Of a DNA stretch of 64,000 bases, positions 57,309 through 64,000 are shown one piece after another. The position numbers were made by a program, and so were the translations under genes. The stretch lies in assembly GCF_005938225.1 (NCBI RefSeq), contig NZ_VCPC01000002.1, positions 1,302,001-1,366,000 on the forward strand, read 5' to 3'. Origin of the DNA: Arenibacterium halophilum (GTDB lineage: Bacteria > Pseudomonadota > Alphaproteobacteria > Rhodobacterales > Rhodobacteraceae). The notes beneath the pieces are model-generated. The model searched no databases. It was not told the DNA's origin and saw nothing but the letters and a program-made list of their open reading frames with translations. Each line of letters opens with the position of its first letter. Positions within the stretch are counted from its first letter, which is position 1.

Positions 57309-58406
57309 TCAGGCGCCGATGTCGAAGGCGATCTTGCGCGCCCGGTACATCGGATAATCGACCAACGCCGAATAGCGCAGCGCGGTATCGCGGTAGTCTT
57401 TCCAGCTGGCATAGATTTCGCGGGCGTAATCGTCTGTGTCGCCCAGTTCCGCGATGACTTCGGCAGATGTCTTTGCCAGTGCTTCCAGCACGTCATCCGG
57501 ATAGAGGCGCACATCAACGTCGTGTTCGTTGCGCAGCGTGTCCATCGCCTTGGCGTTGTAATACGGCCATTCGCCGATATTGATCGAGTTCGCCGATTGC
57601 ACCGCATGACGCATGATCAGCCGCTCGTGATCGGTGAAGCTGTCCCAGACATCGGCGTTGATGCCGATTTCGCCCGCGCTGTTCACTTCCTGCCAACCCG
57701 GCGCATAATAGTATTTGGTGTATTGGTGGAAGCCGTTGGCGCTGTCCAGCCACGCGCAGCACAGCTCGGTCGCGTCGATGGCGCCCGACTGCAACGAGGT
57801 AAAGATTTCCTGCGGCGGGATCATCACCGCGCTTGCACCGACACGGCGCATCACCTCGCCCGCGATGCCCGAGCTGCGCATTTTGATACCCTTGAAATCT
57901 TCCAGGCTATTGATTTCCTGGTTGAACCAACCGGCCATCTGGGTCCCGGTATGGCCGCAGGTCATCGCCTTCAGGTTGAACAATTCACGATACGGCTTTT
58001 CCTGCAGCTCTTCGCCGCCGCCGAAATACATCCAGGCGCAATGTTCGTTCGCGTTCAGGCCAAACGGGACCAGGCCGAAGAACGTTGCCGGCTGCCATTT
58101 GCCTGCCAGAAACATCGGCGACGCGTGGTAGCAATCTGCCGTACCCTGCCCCACCGCATCGAACACCTCGAACGCGCCAACAAGCTCTCCGGCCGCATTC
58201 ACCTTGATGGTGATTGATCCGTCCGTCAGCTCTTCCACGAATTTGGAAAAGTTATAGGCGATGGACGCCAACCCCGGAAAGTTGTGTGGCCAGGCCATCA
58301 CCATCGACAACTCGCGACGGTTCTGGGCGATCGCAGGCGCAGCCAGGGCCAGCGAACCCGCTCCGATTGCACCCGACTTAAAGAACTGGCGTCGATTAAA
58401 GCTCAT
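57309..58406 (-). CDS. dctP: TRAP transporter solute-binding protein (DctP type)
   Basis: A 365-residue periplasmic receptor. MSFNRRQFFKSGAIGAGSLALAAPAIAQN is a twin-arginine signal. The mature part includes SMVMAWPHNFPGLASIAYNFSKFVEELTDGSITIKVNAAGELVGAFEVFDAVGQGTADCYHASPMFLAGKWQPATFFGLVPFG and EDFKGIKMRSSGIAGEVMRRVGASAVMIPPQEIFTSLQSGAIDATE, the family core with the substrate-binding Arg in KMRSS. This group (with the FGLVPFG and WPHNFPGL segments) includes receptors for alpha-keto acids. AGGGAGGAAAAC precedes the start. Confidence 0.95.
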   Translation of the reverse strand: MSFNRRQFFKSGAIGAGSLALAAPAIAQNRRELSMVMAWPHNFPGLASIAYNFSKFVEELTDGSITIKVNAAGELVGAFEVFDAVGQGTADCYHASPMFLAGKWQPATFFGLVPFGLNANEHCAWMYFGGGEELQEKPYRELFNLKAMTCGHTGTQMAGWFNQEINSLEDFKGIKMRSSGIAGEVMRRVGASAVMIPPQEIFTSLQSGAIDATELCCAWLDSANGFHQYTKYYYAPGWQEVNSAGEIGINADVWDSFTDHERLIMRHAVQSANSINIGEWPYYNAKAMDTLRNEHDVDVRLYPDDVLEALAKTSAEVIAELGDTDDYAREIYASWKDYRDTALRYSALVDYPMYRARKIAFDIGA

Positions 58407-58493
58407 GTTTTCCTCCCTGTGCGGCCACGCCGCTGATGTGATGCCGCGTTGGCATGCCTTTTGCGCGCGCTGGCAAAGTCCATCCCATCTTTT

Positions 58494-58513
58494 GCCAAAC
58501 AAACGCCTGTTCA
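58494..58513. promoter_or_regulatory. TetR-type operator, site d
   Basis: AAACAAACGCCTGTTC agrees with site a at 11 of 16 positions, in the divergent region between dctP (start 58406) and the aldolase-family gene (start 58633). The right arm is degenerate. Confidence 0.45.
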
Positions 58514-58632
58514 TGTTATTCAGAATATGTAAACTCGCAACAGAAATTTGCGCCTGCATAGAGGTTGACAGCCGATAAACGCCACGTATGGCGCGGCCCG
58601 TCAGCGCGGCGCGCTATGTGAAGGGGAGCCAC

Positions 58633-59406
58633 ATGCAAAAGACCGACACGACGCAAAGCCCGAAGCCGGAAGGCATGTCAGACGAAGAGTGGCAGGTGCG
58701 AATCGATCTGGCCGCCGCCTACCGGCTGATCGCGCATTTCGGGATGGACGACCTGATCTACAACCACATCTCGGCCCGCGTGCCGGGACCGGAAGAACAC
58801 TTTCTGCTGAACCCGTTCGGGCTCCTTTACGAAGAGATCACGGCGTCTTCGCTGATCAAGGTCGATCTGGACGGCAACAAGATCGACGACACCGAGGACA
58901 ATATCAACCCGGCCGGGTATGTGATTCATTCCTGCGTGCATCGCGAAAGGCCGGATCTGACCTGTATCATCCACACCCACAGCACGGCAGGGGTCGGCGT
59001 GTCAGCCCAGGCCGAAGGCCTGCTTCCGCTCAGCCAAACCAGCCTGCTGTATTGGGATCTGATCGGATATCATGAATTCGAAGGGCTTGCGCTGAACCTT
59101 GATGAACAGAAACGGCTTCTGGCCGATCTTGGGCCGGAAAGACACATGCTGATCCTGCGAAATCATGGGCTTCTGGCCTGCGGCCGTTCGATCCCCGAGG
59201 CGTTCATCATGATGTTCTATCTGGAACAGGCCTGTCGAATCCAGATCGCGGCGCAGGCCGGAGGCGCAGTTCACCTTCCCGACAAGGAGGTTCAGAAACT
59301 CGCCCATAAACAGGCGATGACCGGCCTCGGTGCCGCCCTGGGCAGCCGCGAGTTTGCCGCGCTCAAGCGGCGGCTGGATCGGACGGGCGCCGACTACGCG
59401 ACATGA
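58633..59406 (+). CDS. Class II aldolase/adducin-family protein
   Basis: A 257-residue protein of the AraD/FucA fold. Metal histidines appear in IIHTHSTAGVGVSAQ and ILRNHGLLACGRSIPEAFIMMFYLEQACRIQIAA. Members of the family are aldolases or decarboxylases, and adducin-like forms without enzymatic proof are common in catabolic clusters. AGGGGAG precedes the start; the longer frame (from 58588) has no site. Divergent from the TRAP genes, sharing operator d. Confidence 0.88.
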   Translation: MQKTDTTQSPKPEGMSDEEWQVRIDLAAAYRLIAHFGMDDLIYNHISARVPGPEEHFLLNPFGLLYEEITASSLIKVDLDGNKIDDTEDNINPAGYVIHSCVHRERPDLTCIIHTHSTAGVGVSAQAEGLLPLSQTSLLYWDLIGYHEFEGLALNLDEQKRLLADLGPERHMLILRNHGLLACGRSIPEAFIMMFYLEQACRIQIAAQAGGAVHLPDKEVQKLAHKQAMTGLGAALGSREFAALKRRLDRTGADYAT

Positions 59407-59455
59407 TCCCGTGCCGAACACGCCCCCGGGTCGCGTTGTCAGATGCAGCGCGGCC

Positions 59456-60394
59456 CTAGACGCCCAGGACCGCGCGGCCATCTGCCATCGGCTTCAGCAA
59501 AGCATATGCCAAGTCATGTATCGGAACCGGCACAGAATGCTGCCGCGCCGCGCGAACCAGCCAGCCGATCGTCGCCTCAAGTTCCGTCGGGCGTCCCTGC
59601 TCAAGATCATCCAGCATCGAAGCCCGCGTACGCCGGTCGGCCTGCGTCAACGTGAACGCCATATGCCTCTCGACCAGATCAGGGGGAAGCGCCACACCGC
59701 GCGCTTTTGCAACAGCAACCACTTCGGCCATGGCGGCCCGGTAAACACCCTGAGTCTCGGCGCAATCTATCCAGTGCCCCAATGGCGCGCGGGTCAAAGC
59801 ACTTACGCTGTGAAACGGCGCCAGCATCACGAACTTCGACCAAATCGCGGGCAACGGTTCATCCATATACGACACGTCTAAACCGGCCACCTGCATCAGT
59901 TCGGCCAGCGCCGCCCCCTGCCCGTTTTCCGCATCTGGCGTGTACGGTCCGAAAACTGTGCGCGTCACGCGGCCCGTGTGCCGGATACGCCCCGGTGCCA
60001 ATACAGTGGCAGGAACATAGGTTATCCCGCTCAGCACCCGGTCTGCGCCCACCACCTTCTCCATGATCTCCAGCCCGGCAAACCCGTTCTGTAGGCTCAA
60101 CAACCGCGTACTGTCGCTCAGCATCGGCTTCACATGGGCGAGCGCCCCGGCCGTATCCTGCCCCTTGACCGCAACGATCAGAATATCCACAGCGCCCAGA
60201 TCAGCAGCCTTGTCCGACACCGCGTTTGGCCTGACGCATATCTGCCCCTGATCACTTTCCAGCAGAAGGCCGTTGCGACGCACCGCATCCAACGTCGCAT
60301 TCCGAGCCAGCACCTGCACGTCGGCGCCAGCCCGAACAAGATGCGCGGTGTAGAACCCGCCGATCGCGCCCGCCCCAAGAATTCCTACCCGCAT
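59456..60394 (-). CDS. Ketopantoate reductase family (PanE/ApbA) protein
   Basis: A 312-residue NADPH reductase of 2-ketoacids. N-terminal ILGAGAIGGFYTAHLVRAGADV, VKGQDTAGALAHVKPML, LQNGFAGLEIMEKVVGADRVLSGITYVPA, and the C-terminal DLEQGRPTELEATIGWLVRAARQHSVPVPIHDLAYALLKP motif of the PanE family with its catalytic Lys (IWSKFVML). The context suggests a role in the catabolic cluster and not in pantothenate synthesis. Start set at MRVGILGAG with GGGGGCG upstream. Confidence 0.9.
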   Translation of the reverse strand: MRVGILGAGAIGGFYTAHLVRAGADVQVLARNATLDAVRRNGLLLESDQGQICVRPNAVSDKAADLGAVDILIVAVKGQDTAGALAHVKPMLSDSTRLLSLQNGFAGLEIMEKVVGADRVLSGITYVPATVLAPGRIRHTGRVTRTVFGPYTPDAENGQGAALAELMQVAGLDVSYMDEPLPAIWSKFVMLAPFHSVSALTRAPLGHWIDCAETQGVYRAAMAEVVAVAKARGVALPPDLVERHMAFTLTQADRRTRASMLDDLEQGRPTELEATIGWLVRAARQHSVPVPIHDLAYALLKPMADGRAVLGV

Positions 60395-60774
60395 CGTCAG
60401 CGCCCCCCTGTTTTGCCTGCGCCCTACCATCGCCGCTTGGCCAGTGCCTTCATCAGCCACCGATTCAATACCCGAGGCGATTCCCAAATCAGCCAAACGA
60501 TTGTTTGAAATCTGCACTCTCGGCGTGGAAAGAACAACCTTTGCAAACCGCCCCCGTCCCTAAGCCTGGCGGCGGGCTCCGTAATTGTCCTCTCAGCGCG
60601 CGCGGCACCAAAGTTTGCGCATATGACACAGTGGCGTGCCTTCTGATACGAAACAGGACTTCTGATTGCCGGCAGCTGTATCGGTGACTACTGGACAAAC
60701 CCGTTCACACTTTCGTTTCGAAAAACCATTTCGGGGCGACATTTGGACGGACCAACAATCCAGAGGACTCATTC
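60395..60774. other. 380-base interval without a gene
   Basis: Holds operator site e (60494-60507) and, from about 60520, sequence of lower GC with no coding signal. The ORF at 60505-60687 has no ribosome site. Confidence 0.5.
60494..60510. promoter_or_regulatory. TetR-type operator, site e
   Basis: CAAACGATTGTTTG (60494-60507) is a 5-bp-arm palindrome about 100 bases upstream of the ketopantoate-reductase-like gene. It agrees with site a at 11 of 16 positions. Confidence 0.45.
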
Positions 60775-61107
60775 TTGAGAAAGTATCTTTCGGCAATCAT
60801 TCTTTCCGGCGCCGTAGCGTTGACAGGATGCGCCAAGCCGCCGTCGAAAATTGCGCCAGTTGCAGTTGCCAGCAGTGAATACGCGGGAAAATCCTGCAAA
60901 CACCTTCTTGCCCAACTTAACAATACGAATACCGAGTTGTCTGCGCTCGAACAGAAGCAACGCGACAAGGTTGCAGGTGATGCCATCGTCGTGTTCCTGA
61001 TCCTTGTCCCGCCATCTTCGATGGCCGGCGATCATGAGGCAGAGATCGCCCTGAAAAAGGGCGAGGCCATCGCCATCAAGCGGGCAATGGAAAACCGCGG
61101 ATGCTAA
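60775..61107 (+). CDS. Small lipoprotein
   Basis: A 110-residue protein starting at a TTG (MRKYLSAIILSGAVALTGCAKPPSKIAPVA) with AGAGGA about 13 bases before it. The lipobox LTGC gives lipidation at Cys19. The rest (KSCKHLLAQLNNTNTELSALEQKQRDKVAGDAIVVFLILVPPSS) has a coiled-coil-like region then a short hydrophobic run and a C-terminal RAMENRGC. Several roseobacter and phage-associated islands carry lipoproteins of this type. Function unknown. Confidence 0.7.
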   Translation: MRKYLSAIILSGAVALTGCAKPPSKIAPVAVASSEYAGKSCKHLLAQLNNTNTELSALEQKQRDKVAGDAIVVFLILVPPSSMAGDHEAEIALKKGEAIAIKRAMENRGC

Positions 61108-61367
61108 AGGCGAGCGCAGGCCAAGCCAAAGTTTCAGCGGCCACCCGGGCCAACGCCTGAACGATTGGGCCGACGTGTCGCCGTCGGTCCTTTTCCTCTC
61201 CAAGGCGAACAGCCGACGCCCTTTGATGTCACACGGAACCGGAGATCATCCACAAAGACAGAACCGGCTATCCACCAAAGGCCGTGGATGCTCGCGCCGC
61301 AATGGGCCCCGAGTCTAGTCTGCGAAAGCCGGAAGGGCAGGATGAAGTCGGATGAGAACTGCACGCT
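61108..61367. other. Non-coding 260-base gap
   Basis: No gene, terminator or recognisable site is seen here. Confidence 0.5.
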
Positions 61368-62192
61368 TCATCTGTTGGGCCAGCCGATCATGAAAAGTCT
61401 GCAAGCCCTTTTTGATTGGTCACTGCTCAGCCAACCCTCCGCCAGTCTCCAATCGCGGAAAAAGATCCAGTCAAGTTCGTTGCGCCGCAAGAACTGCAGG
61501 CTCTTTACGGCCCGCTCCGGCGTCATCGGCGCACCTAAGCGTGCATTCGGGCCATACTGTCTCCGGGCCGCTTCAATAGCATCATCATATTGTTGAATGT
61601 GGGCGTTGACCTCAGAACCCGTGAGTCTCACCCAGTGGTCAATCTCTGCGCGCATGACCGGTGACATGTCTTCAACCGCGTGCCTTACAGCGCTGACAAA
61701 ACGGGGGTCAGAGGGTACATCCATACCCCACGCGCGCGGTTGGTTTCGCCAGAGGACGAGTTCTGCGCGATCAGTCCGGTGTCCCTCACCTGTGATGAGA
61801 CCAAGGGCGATCAGGACCGACAACACCTCTCCATCGGCGCGCCCGGGCCTCATGCCGTAGGCAGGCAAAATGTTCGGCGGAGCCGGATTCGGCGATGTCA
61901 TACCCTGCCACGGTGTCCGAGGCGGTGGACCCGTTCCATCTGGCAGCCGGTAAATGAGCTTGTTCTGCTGTTCGGCCAGCCACAGAACCGCAATGCACAG
62001 GTCGTTCCATCGAGGGAAGTGTTCCGGGCATTTTGGCATTTCCCGGCGACTGGCGCCGCCTTCAACCTCTGTCGCCACCCCGAGCGCCACCAGAACCCCG
62101 CATCCAATCTGGTAGGCCGTCGTATACAGGTGTTCCCAGCCATGATTCACGCGCGGCAGATTCCCGGAAAGAAAGGAAATCGCCGGTGCCAC
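61368..62192 (-). CDS. Hypothetical protein, start uncertain
   Basis: An open frame of 274 residues. GTG at 62192 directly follows an in-frame TAG and lacks a ribosome site, so the N-terminus (MAPAISFLSGNLPRVNHGWE) may be part of a truncated gene. The body has NDLCIAVLWLAEQQNKLIYRLPDG, VLSVLIALGLITGEGHRTDR and ELDWIFFRDWRLAEGWLSSDQSK. There is no signal peptide and I recognise no domain. It lies among tRNA fragments, consistent with cargo of a former integrative element. The product may be a broken gene. Confidence 0.5.
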   Translation of the reverse strand: MAPAISFLSGNLPRVNHGWEHLYTTAYQIGCGVLVALGVATEVEGGASRREMPKCPEHFPRWNDLCIAVLWLAEQQNKLIYRLPDGTGPPPRTPWQGMTSPNPAPPNILPAYGMRPGRADGEVLSVLIALGLITGEGHRTDRAELVLWRNQPRAWGMDVPSDPRFVSAVRHAVEDMSPVMRAEIDHWVRLTGSEVNAHIQQYDDAIEAARRQYGPNARLGAPMTPERAVKSLQFLRRNELDWIFFRDWRLAEGWLSSDQSKRACRLFMIGWPNR

Positions 62193-62559
62193 CTAGTTCG
62201 TTTCAGGGGCATTCATCTTCGGGACACGTCTTTGCCGTGATGTCGTTGCACAGACGCTTACGTGCCTAACAGCCGCAAAGCAGACAGCAAATATTCTGCT
62301 TTTCCGCGAAAATATCAGGGCTCAGTGCCAGCACAGATCACATTCCCTTGCTCGGCGCAGCTGCTTTCCGACTGCACCCTGACTTGCCCGCCAGACGACG
62401 AGAATGTCAAAAGACAGTGCCAAGTTGGGTGACAACGCAGAACTCGGCGTCGCCTCAGCTGTTTGAACTATTGGCTACATCTTCTCACGGACAGGTGCGG
62501 AACAGAGAATAAAGCCTGCGTCATTTTTTATGCAGGTCGAGGCGAACCCGCTAAACCAT
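62193..62559. other. 367 bases without a recognisable gene
   Basis: Mixed base composition, no ribosome site, no start of a credible frame. It may be the residue of the element that used the tRNA-Leu site. Confidence 0.5.
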
Positions 62560-62612
62560 TGGTACCCAAGGCCGGACTCGAACCGGCACGCCCGAAGGCG
62601 GGGGATTTTGAA
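62560..62612 (-). tRNA. 3'-half tRNA-Leu(CAA) fragment (integration scar)
   Basis: Read on the minus strand, it begins at the anticodon loop TTCAAAA (anticodon CAA), then has the 3' stem TCCCC, the class II variable arm CCCGCCTTCGGGCG, the T arm GCCGGTTCGAGTCCGGC and the acceptor end CTTGGGTACCA at 62560. The 5' side of the anticodon stem does not pair (ACTGA instead of GGGGA) and no D arm or 5' acceptor strand (ACCCAAG) is upstream. It is not a functional tRNA. Such fragments mark the duplicated half of an attachment site. Confidence 0.75.
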
Positions 62613-62894
62613 TTCAGTCGAACCCTTTTACGTTCGACCGCTTGTCGCCAAATGACTCACAGAGACAAAACACGAACAAATAGGGACGGTGTGAGCCATC
62701 GGATTTTGCATTTCGGTGGGCCGCTCCCAAGCGTCCGGAATGGGCGGAAAGCGGACTTGCGGCAACGCAGCAGGTCGTTCCACGACATCCCAGACATGAC
62801 CCATAGGGCCCGACCGCGAACGACGTTCGAAGTGTCGAAAACTACTCGGTAGCCGAACTTAACTTGGCGTCCGAAGTCACGCGATACGGAAAAC
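62613..62894. other. 282-base interval between tRNA fragments
   Basis: No supported gene. The open frame 62463-62852 on the plus strand reads through the tRNA-Leu fragment and is an artefact. Confidence 0.5.
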
Positions 62895-62944
62895 TGGCGC
62901 ACCCGAGAGGATTCGAACCTCTGGCCGCTGCCTTCGGAGGGCTA
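62895..62944 (-). tRNA. 3'-half tRNA-Arg(CCG) fragment (integration scar)
   Basis: On the minus strand it shows anticodon loop CTCCGAA (anticodon CCG) with the 3' anticodon stem GGCAG, variable loop, T arm AGAGGTTCGAATCCTCT and acceptor end CGGGTGCG plus CCA at 62895. Only the three innermost anticodon stem pairs survive upstream, and the 5' acceptor GCACCCG and D arm are missing (TATCTCGCACCGATATT on the plus strand instead). It is a second 3' tRNA remnant 283 bases from the Leu one. Confidence 0.75.
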
Positions 62945-63596
62945 TCTCGCACCGATATTTCGTTAAAAACAAGGCGTTTTCGAAAAGGGTTAAGACCACC
63001 TTAAACAGCCCGAAACAACCTGAAACACTTAATCTTAAGTGCTTCGTTCCCACGTCCCCCATGCATATCTTCGAGCGGCCCGCGCCTGGGCGTCCTCACA
63101 TGTACCCGAAAAATGTCATTCGACCCTACAGCCCTCAGGGCCGCCCCATCGACGGCACCGTTTTTATGTCGATAGTGCTCAAAATTTTGGGGAAGCATTC
63201 TTATAGCCCAAGCCGCGCGGAGACCGCCGATGCCTAACCTGTCTTAGCAGACTGGTCCCCGAACGGCATAGGCGGAGAGCTGCTGTTAACTGCATCTCGA
63301 GCTTACGGCAGCAGAGAGCAGGAAGCGGTCGTGGCTCGGGTCACAACGCGCCCCCTGCCCCCCGTGCGCCCCGTGCTTCCGCACCCATTCGCGTACTTTG
63401 GACCAAAGTGGAACTAACGGGTTCTCTGAGGCTTCCCGATCATTTAACAAATCTTCAGTGAAAGGCCGATATTGAAAGCTGGACCTTGAAGATCCGGCAG
63501 CTACGCACCATTTAGACAATGCTGACGTTTCTTCTATTCGTTTTTCCGCCGCCAGTGGCTTGGTTTCGGTTGATCGGCTTGGATCGACTATGCCGG
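62945..63596. other. About 650 bases without a gene
   Basis: Low coding density, several short frames without ribosome sites. Around 62960-63040 is AT-rich; the promoter of the cold-shock gene must lie in the last 150 bases. Confidence 0.5.
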
Positions 63597-63619
63597 GCTG
63601 CCGCGATCTTGCGGGCAGC
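63597..63619 (+). promoter_or_regulatory. Hairpin in the cold-shock 5' leader
   Basis: GCTGCCGC - GATCTT - GCGGGCAGC, a stem with one bulged C, ending 22 bases before the csp start. Structured leaders that respond to temperature are usual for csp genes. The role here is inferred. Confidence 0.4.
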
Positions 63620-63641
63620 GTTTATCAAGGAGAACACGGAT

Positions 63642-63848
63642 ATGGCCAATGGCACCGTGAAATGGTTCAACAGCACCAAAGGCTTCGGCTTCATTCAGCC
63701 TGAAAGTGGAAGCAAGGATATCTTCCTGCACATTTCTGCTGTCGAACGCGCTGGGATCAGCCGGATCGAAGACGGTCAAGCTGTTACTTTCGACATCGAG
63801 AGCGGTCGTGACGGTCGCGAAGCCGCCAGCAACTTGGCGCTCGCATGA
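63642..63848 (+). CDS. Cold-shock domain protein (CspA family)
   Basis: A 68-residue single-stranded nucleic acid-binding protein. MANGTVKWFNSTKGFGFIQP contains RNP1 (KGFGFI) and DIFLHISAVERAG contains RNP2-like DIFLHI. The remainder (VTFDIESGRDGREAASNLALA) closes the OB fold. AAGGAG lies 10 bases before the ATG. Stop overlaps the next open frame by ATGA. Confidence 0.95.
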   Translation: MANGTVKWFNSTKGFGFIQPESGSKDIFLHISAVERAGISRIEDGQAVTFDIESGRDGREAASNLALA

Positions 63849-64000
63849 AGACGGAGCTGGAAGACCTTATAAAAGGTGTTCCGGCTCAGGACGGAAACGG
63901 TGGGCGGCTCAAGGTTCCCAGCGTTTCCGCTTCGGCGGCAAAAGCCGCTGAGCCGGTGACTGCGCTTGACAAAACGACCGCAAGCGCCAAGCGCTTGGTG
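63845..64000 (+). CDS. Open frame overlapping the csp stop (truncated by the window edge)
   Basis: The frame starts at the ATG shared with the csp stop (ATGA) and reads MKTELEDLIKGVPAQDGNGG, then LKVPSVSASAAKAAEPVTAL, open to the last base. The tight overlap suggests co-translation with csp. Length and family cannot be seen; the reading could still be an accident. Confidence 0.4.
   Translation, partial: MKTELEDLIKGVPAQDGNGGRLKVPSVSASAAKAAEPVTALDKTTASAKRLV

Noticed and set aside
62463-62852. Plus-strand ORF of 129 codons near the tRNA-Leu fragment
   Set aside because: The middle of it (AGLEPARPKAGDFEF) is the translation of the tRNA fragment, a frequent misannotation; no ribosome site.
62877-63062. 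Minus-strand ORF over the tRNA-Arg fragment
   Set aside because: Ends in RPEVRILSGAPV, the translation of a tRNA 3' half; not a gene.

Overview
The window comes from an alphaproteobacterial chromosome, most likely a Rhodobacteraceae member of the Roseobacter group. The evidence is the dusB-ntrB-ntrC-ntrY-ntrX plus trkA-trkH-hfq-hflX gene order, an NtrC without the GAFTGA loop, a VPLPA-CTERM protein, proteins of the roseobacter DUF6456/DUF6477/DUF4453 type, an RTX-Hint exoprotein, a non-pyrrolysine MttB-type methyltransferase, a DctPQM TRAP transporter, and high GC with strong third-position GC.

Layout. 0-8.2 kb: end of a small membrane protein gene, hemB, a serralysin-type RTX protease, a SYLF lipoprotein, a secreted protein with six SRG...SEE repeats, a beta-hydroxyacid dehydrogenase and a penicillin-acylase family hydrolase. 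8.3-21.7 kb: a conserved minus-strand block for GTPase/RNA chaperone (hflX, hfq), potassium uptake (trkH, trkA) and nitrogen control (ntrX, ntrY, ntrC, ntrB, dusB), interrupted between trkA and ntrX by two plus-strand genes for a lipoprotein and a VPLPA-CTERM protein. 21.9-25.3 kb: ispDF-pgpA-cinA with translational overlaps, then an ammonium transporter. 25.4-39.3 kb: housekeeping and small conserved genes (RatA-like protein, hpt, LysR regulator, two cytochromes c, lipA, peroxiredoxin, DUF6456/DUF6477 pair, MttB-like protein, guaA, DMT exporter). 39.3-43.1 kb: a short AT-rich patch with a small membrane ORF, then a 1063-residue LamG/RTX/Hint exoprotein.

43.8-60.4 kb is the most interesting region: a catabolic island with a short-chain dehydrogenase, P450, MDR-family reductase, two thiolases, enoyl-CoA hydratase, two acyl-CoA ligases, a TetR regulator, a DctPQM TRAP transporter, a class II aldolase-family protein and a ketopantoate-reductase-like enzyme. 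I see five related palindromic sites (type AAACGAACGTTTGGTT) in the promoter regions of its transcription units, so the cluster looks like one TetR regulon. The logic would be uptake of an organic acid by the TRAP system, CoA activation, oxidation or reduction, hydration and thiolysis. The substrate cannot be read from the sequence.

60.5-63.6 kb is gene-poor and looks like the debris of integrative elements: a small lipoprotein, an unrecognised 274-residue ORF without a convincing start, and two 3'-half tRNA fragments (Leu-CAA and Arg-CCG) that begin at the anticodon loop/stem and lack their 5' halves, as left by tyrosine-recombinase integration. The window ends with a cold-shock gene overlapping a further open frame.
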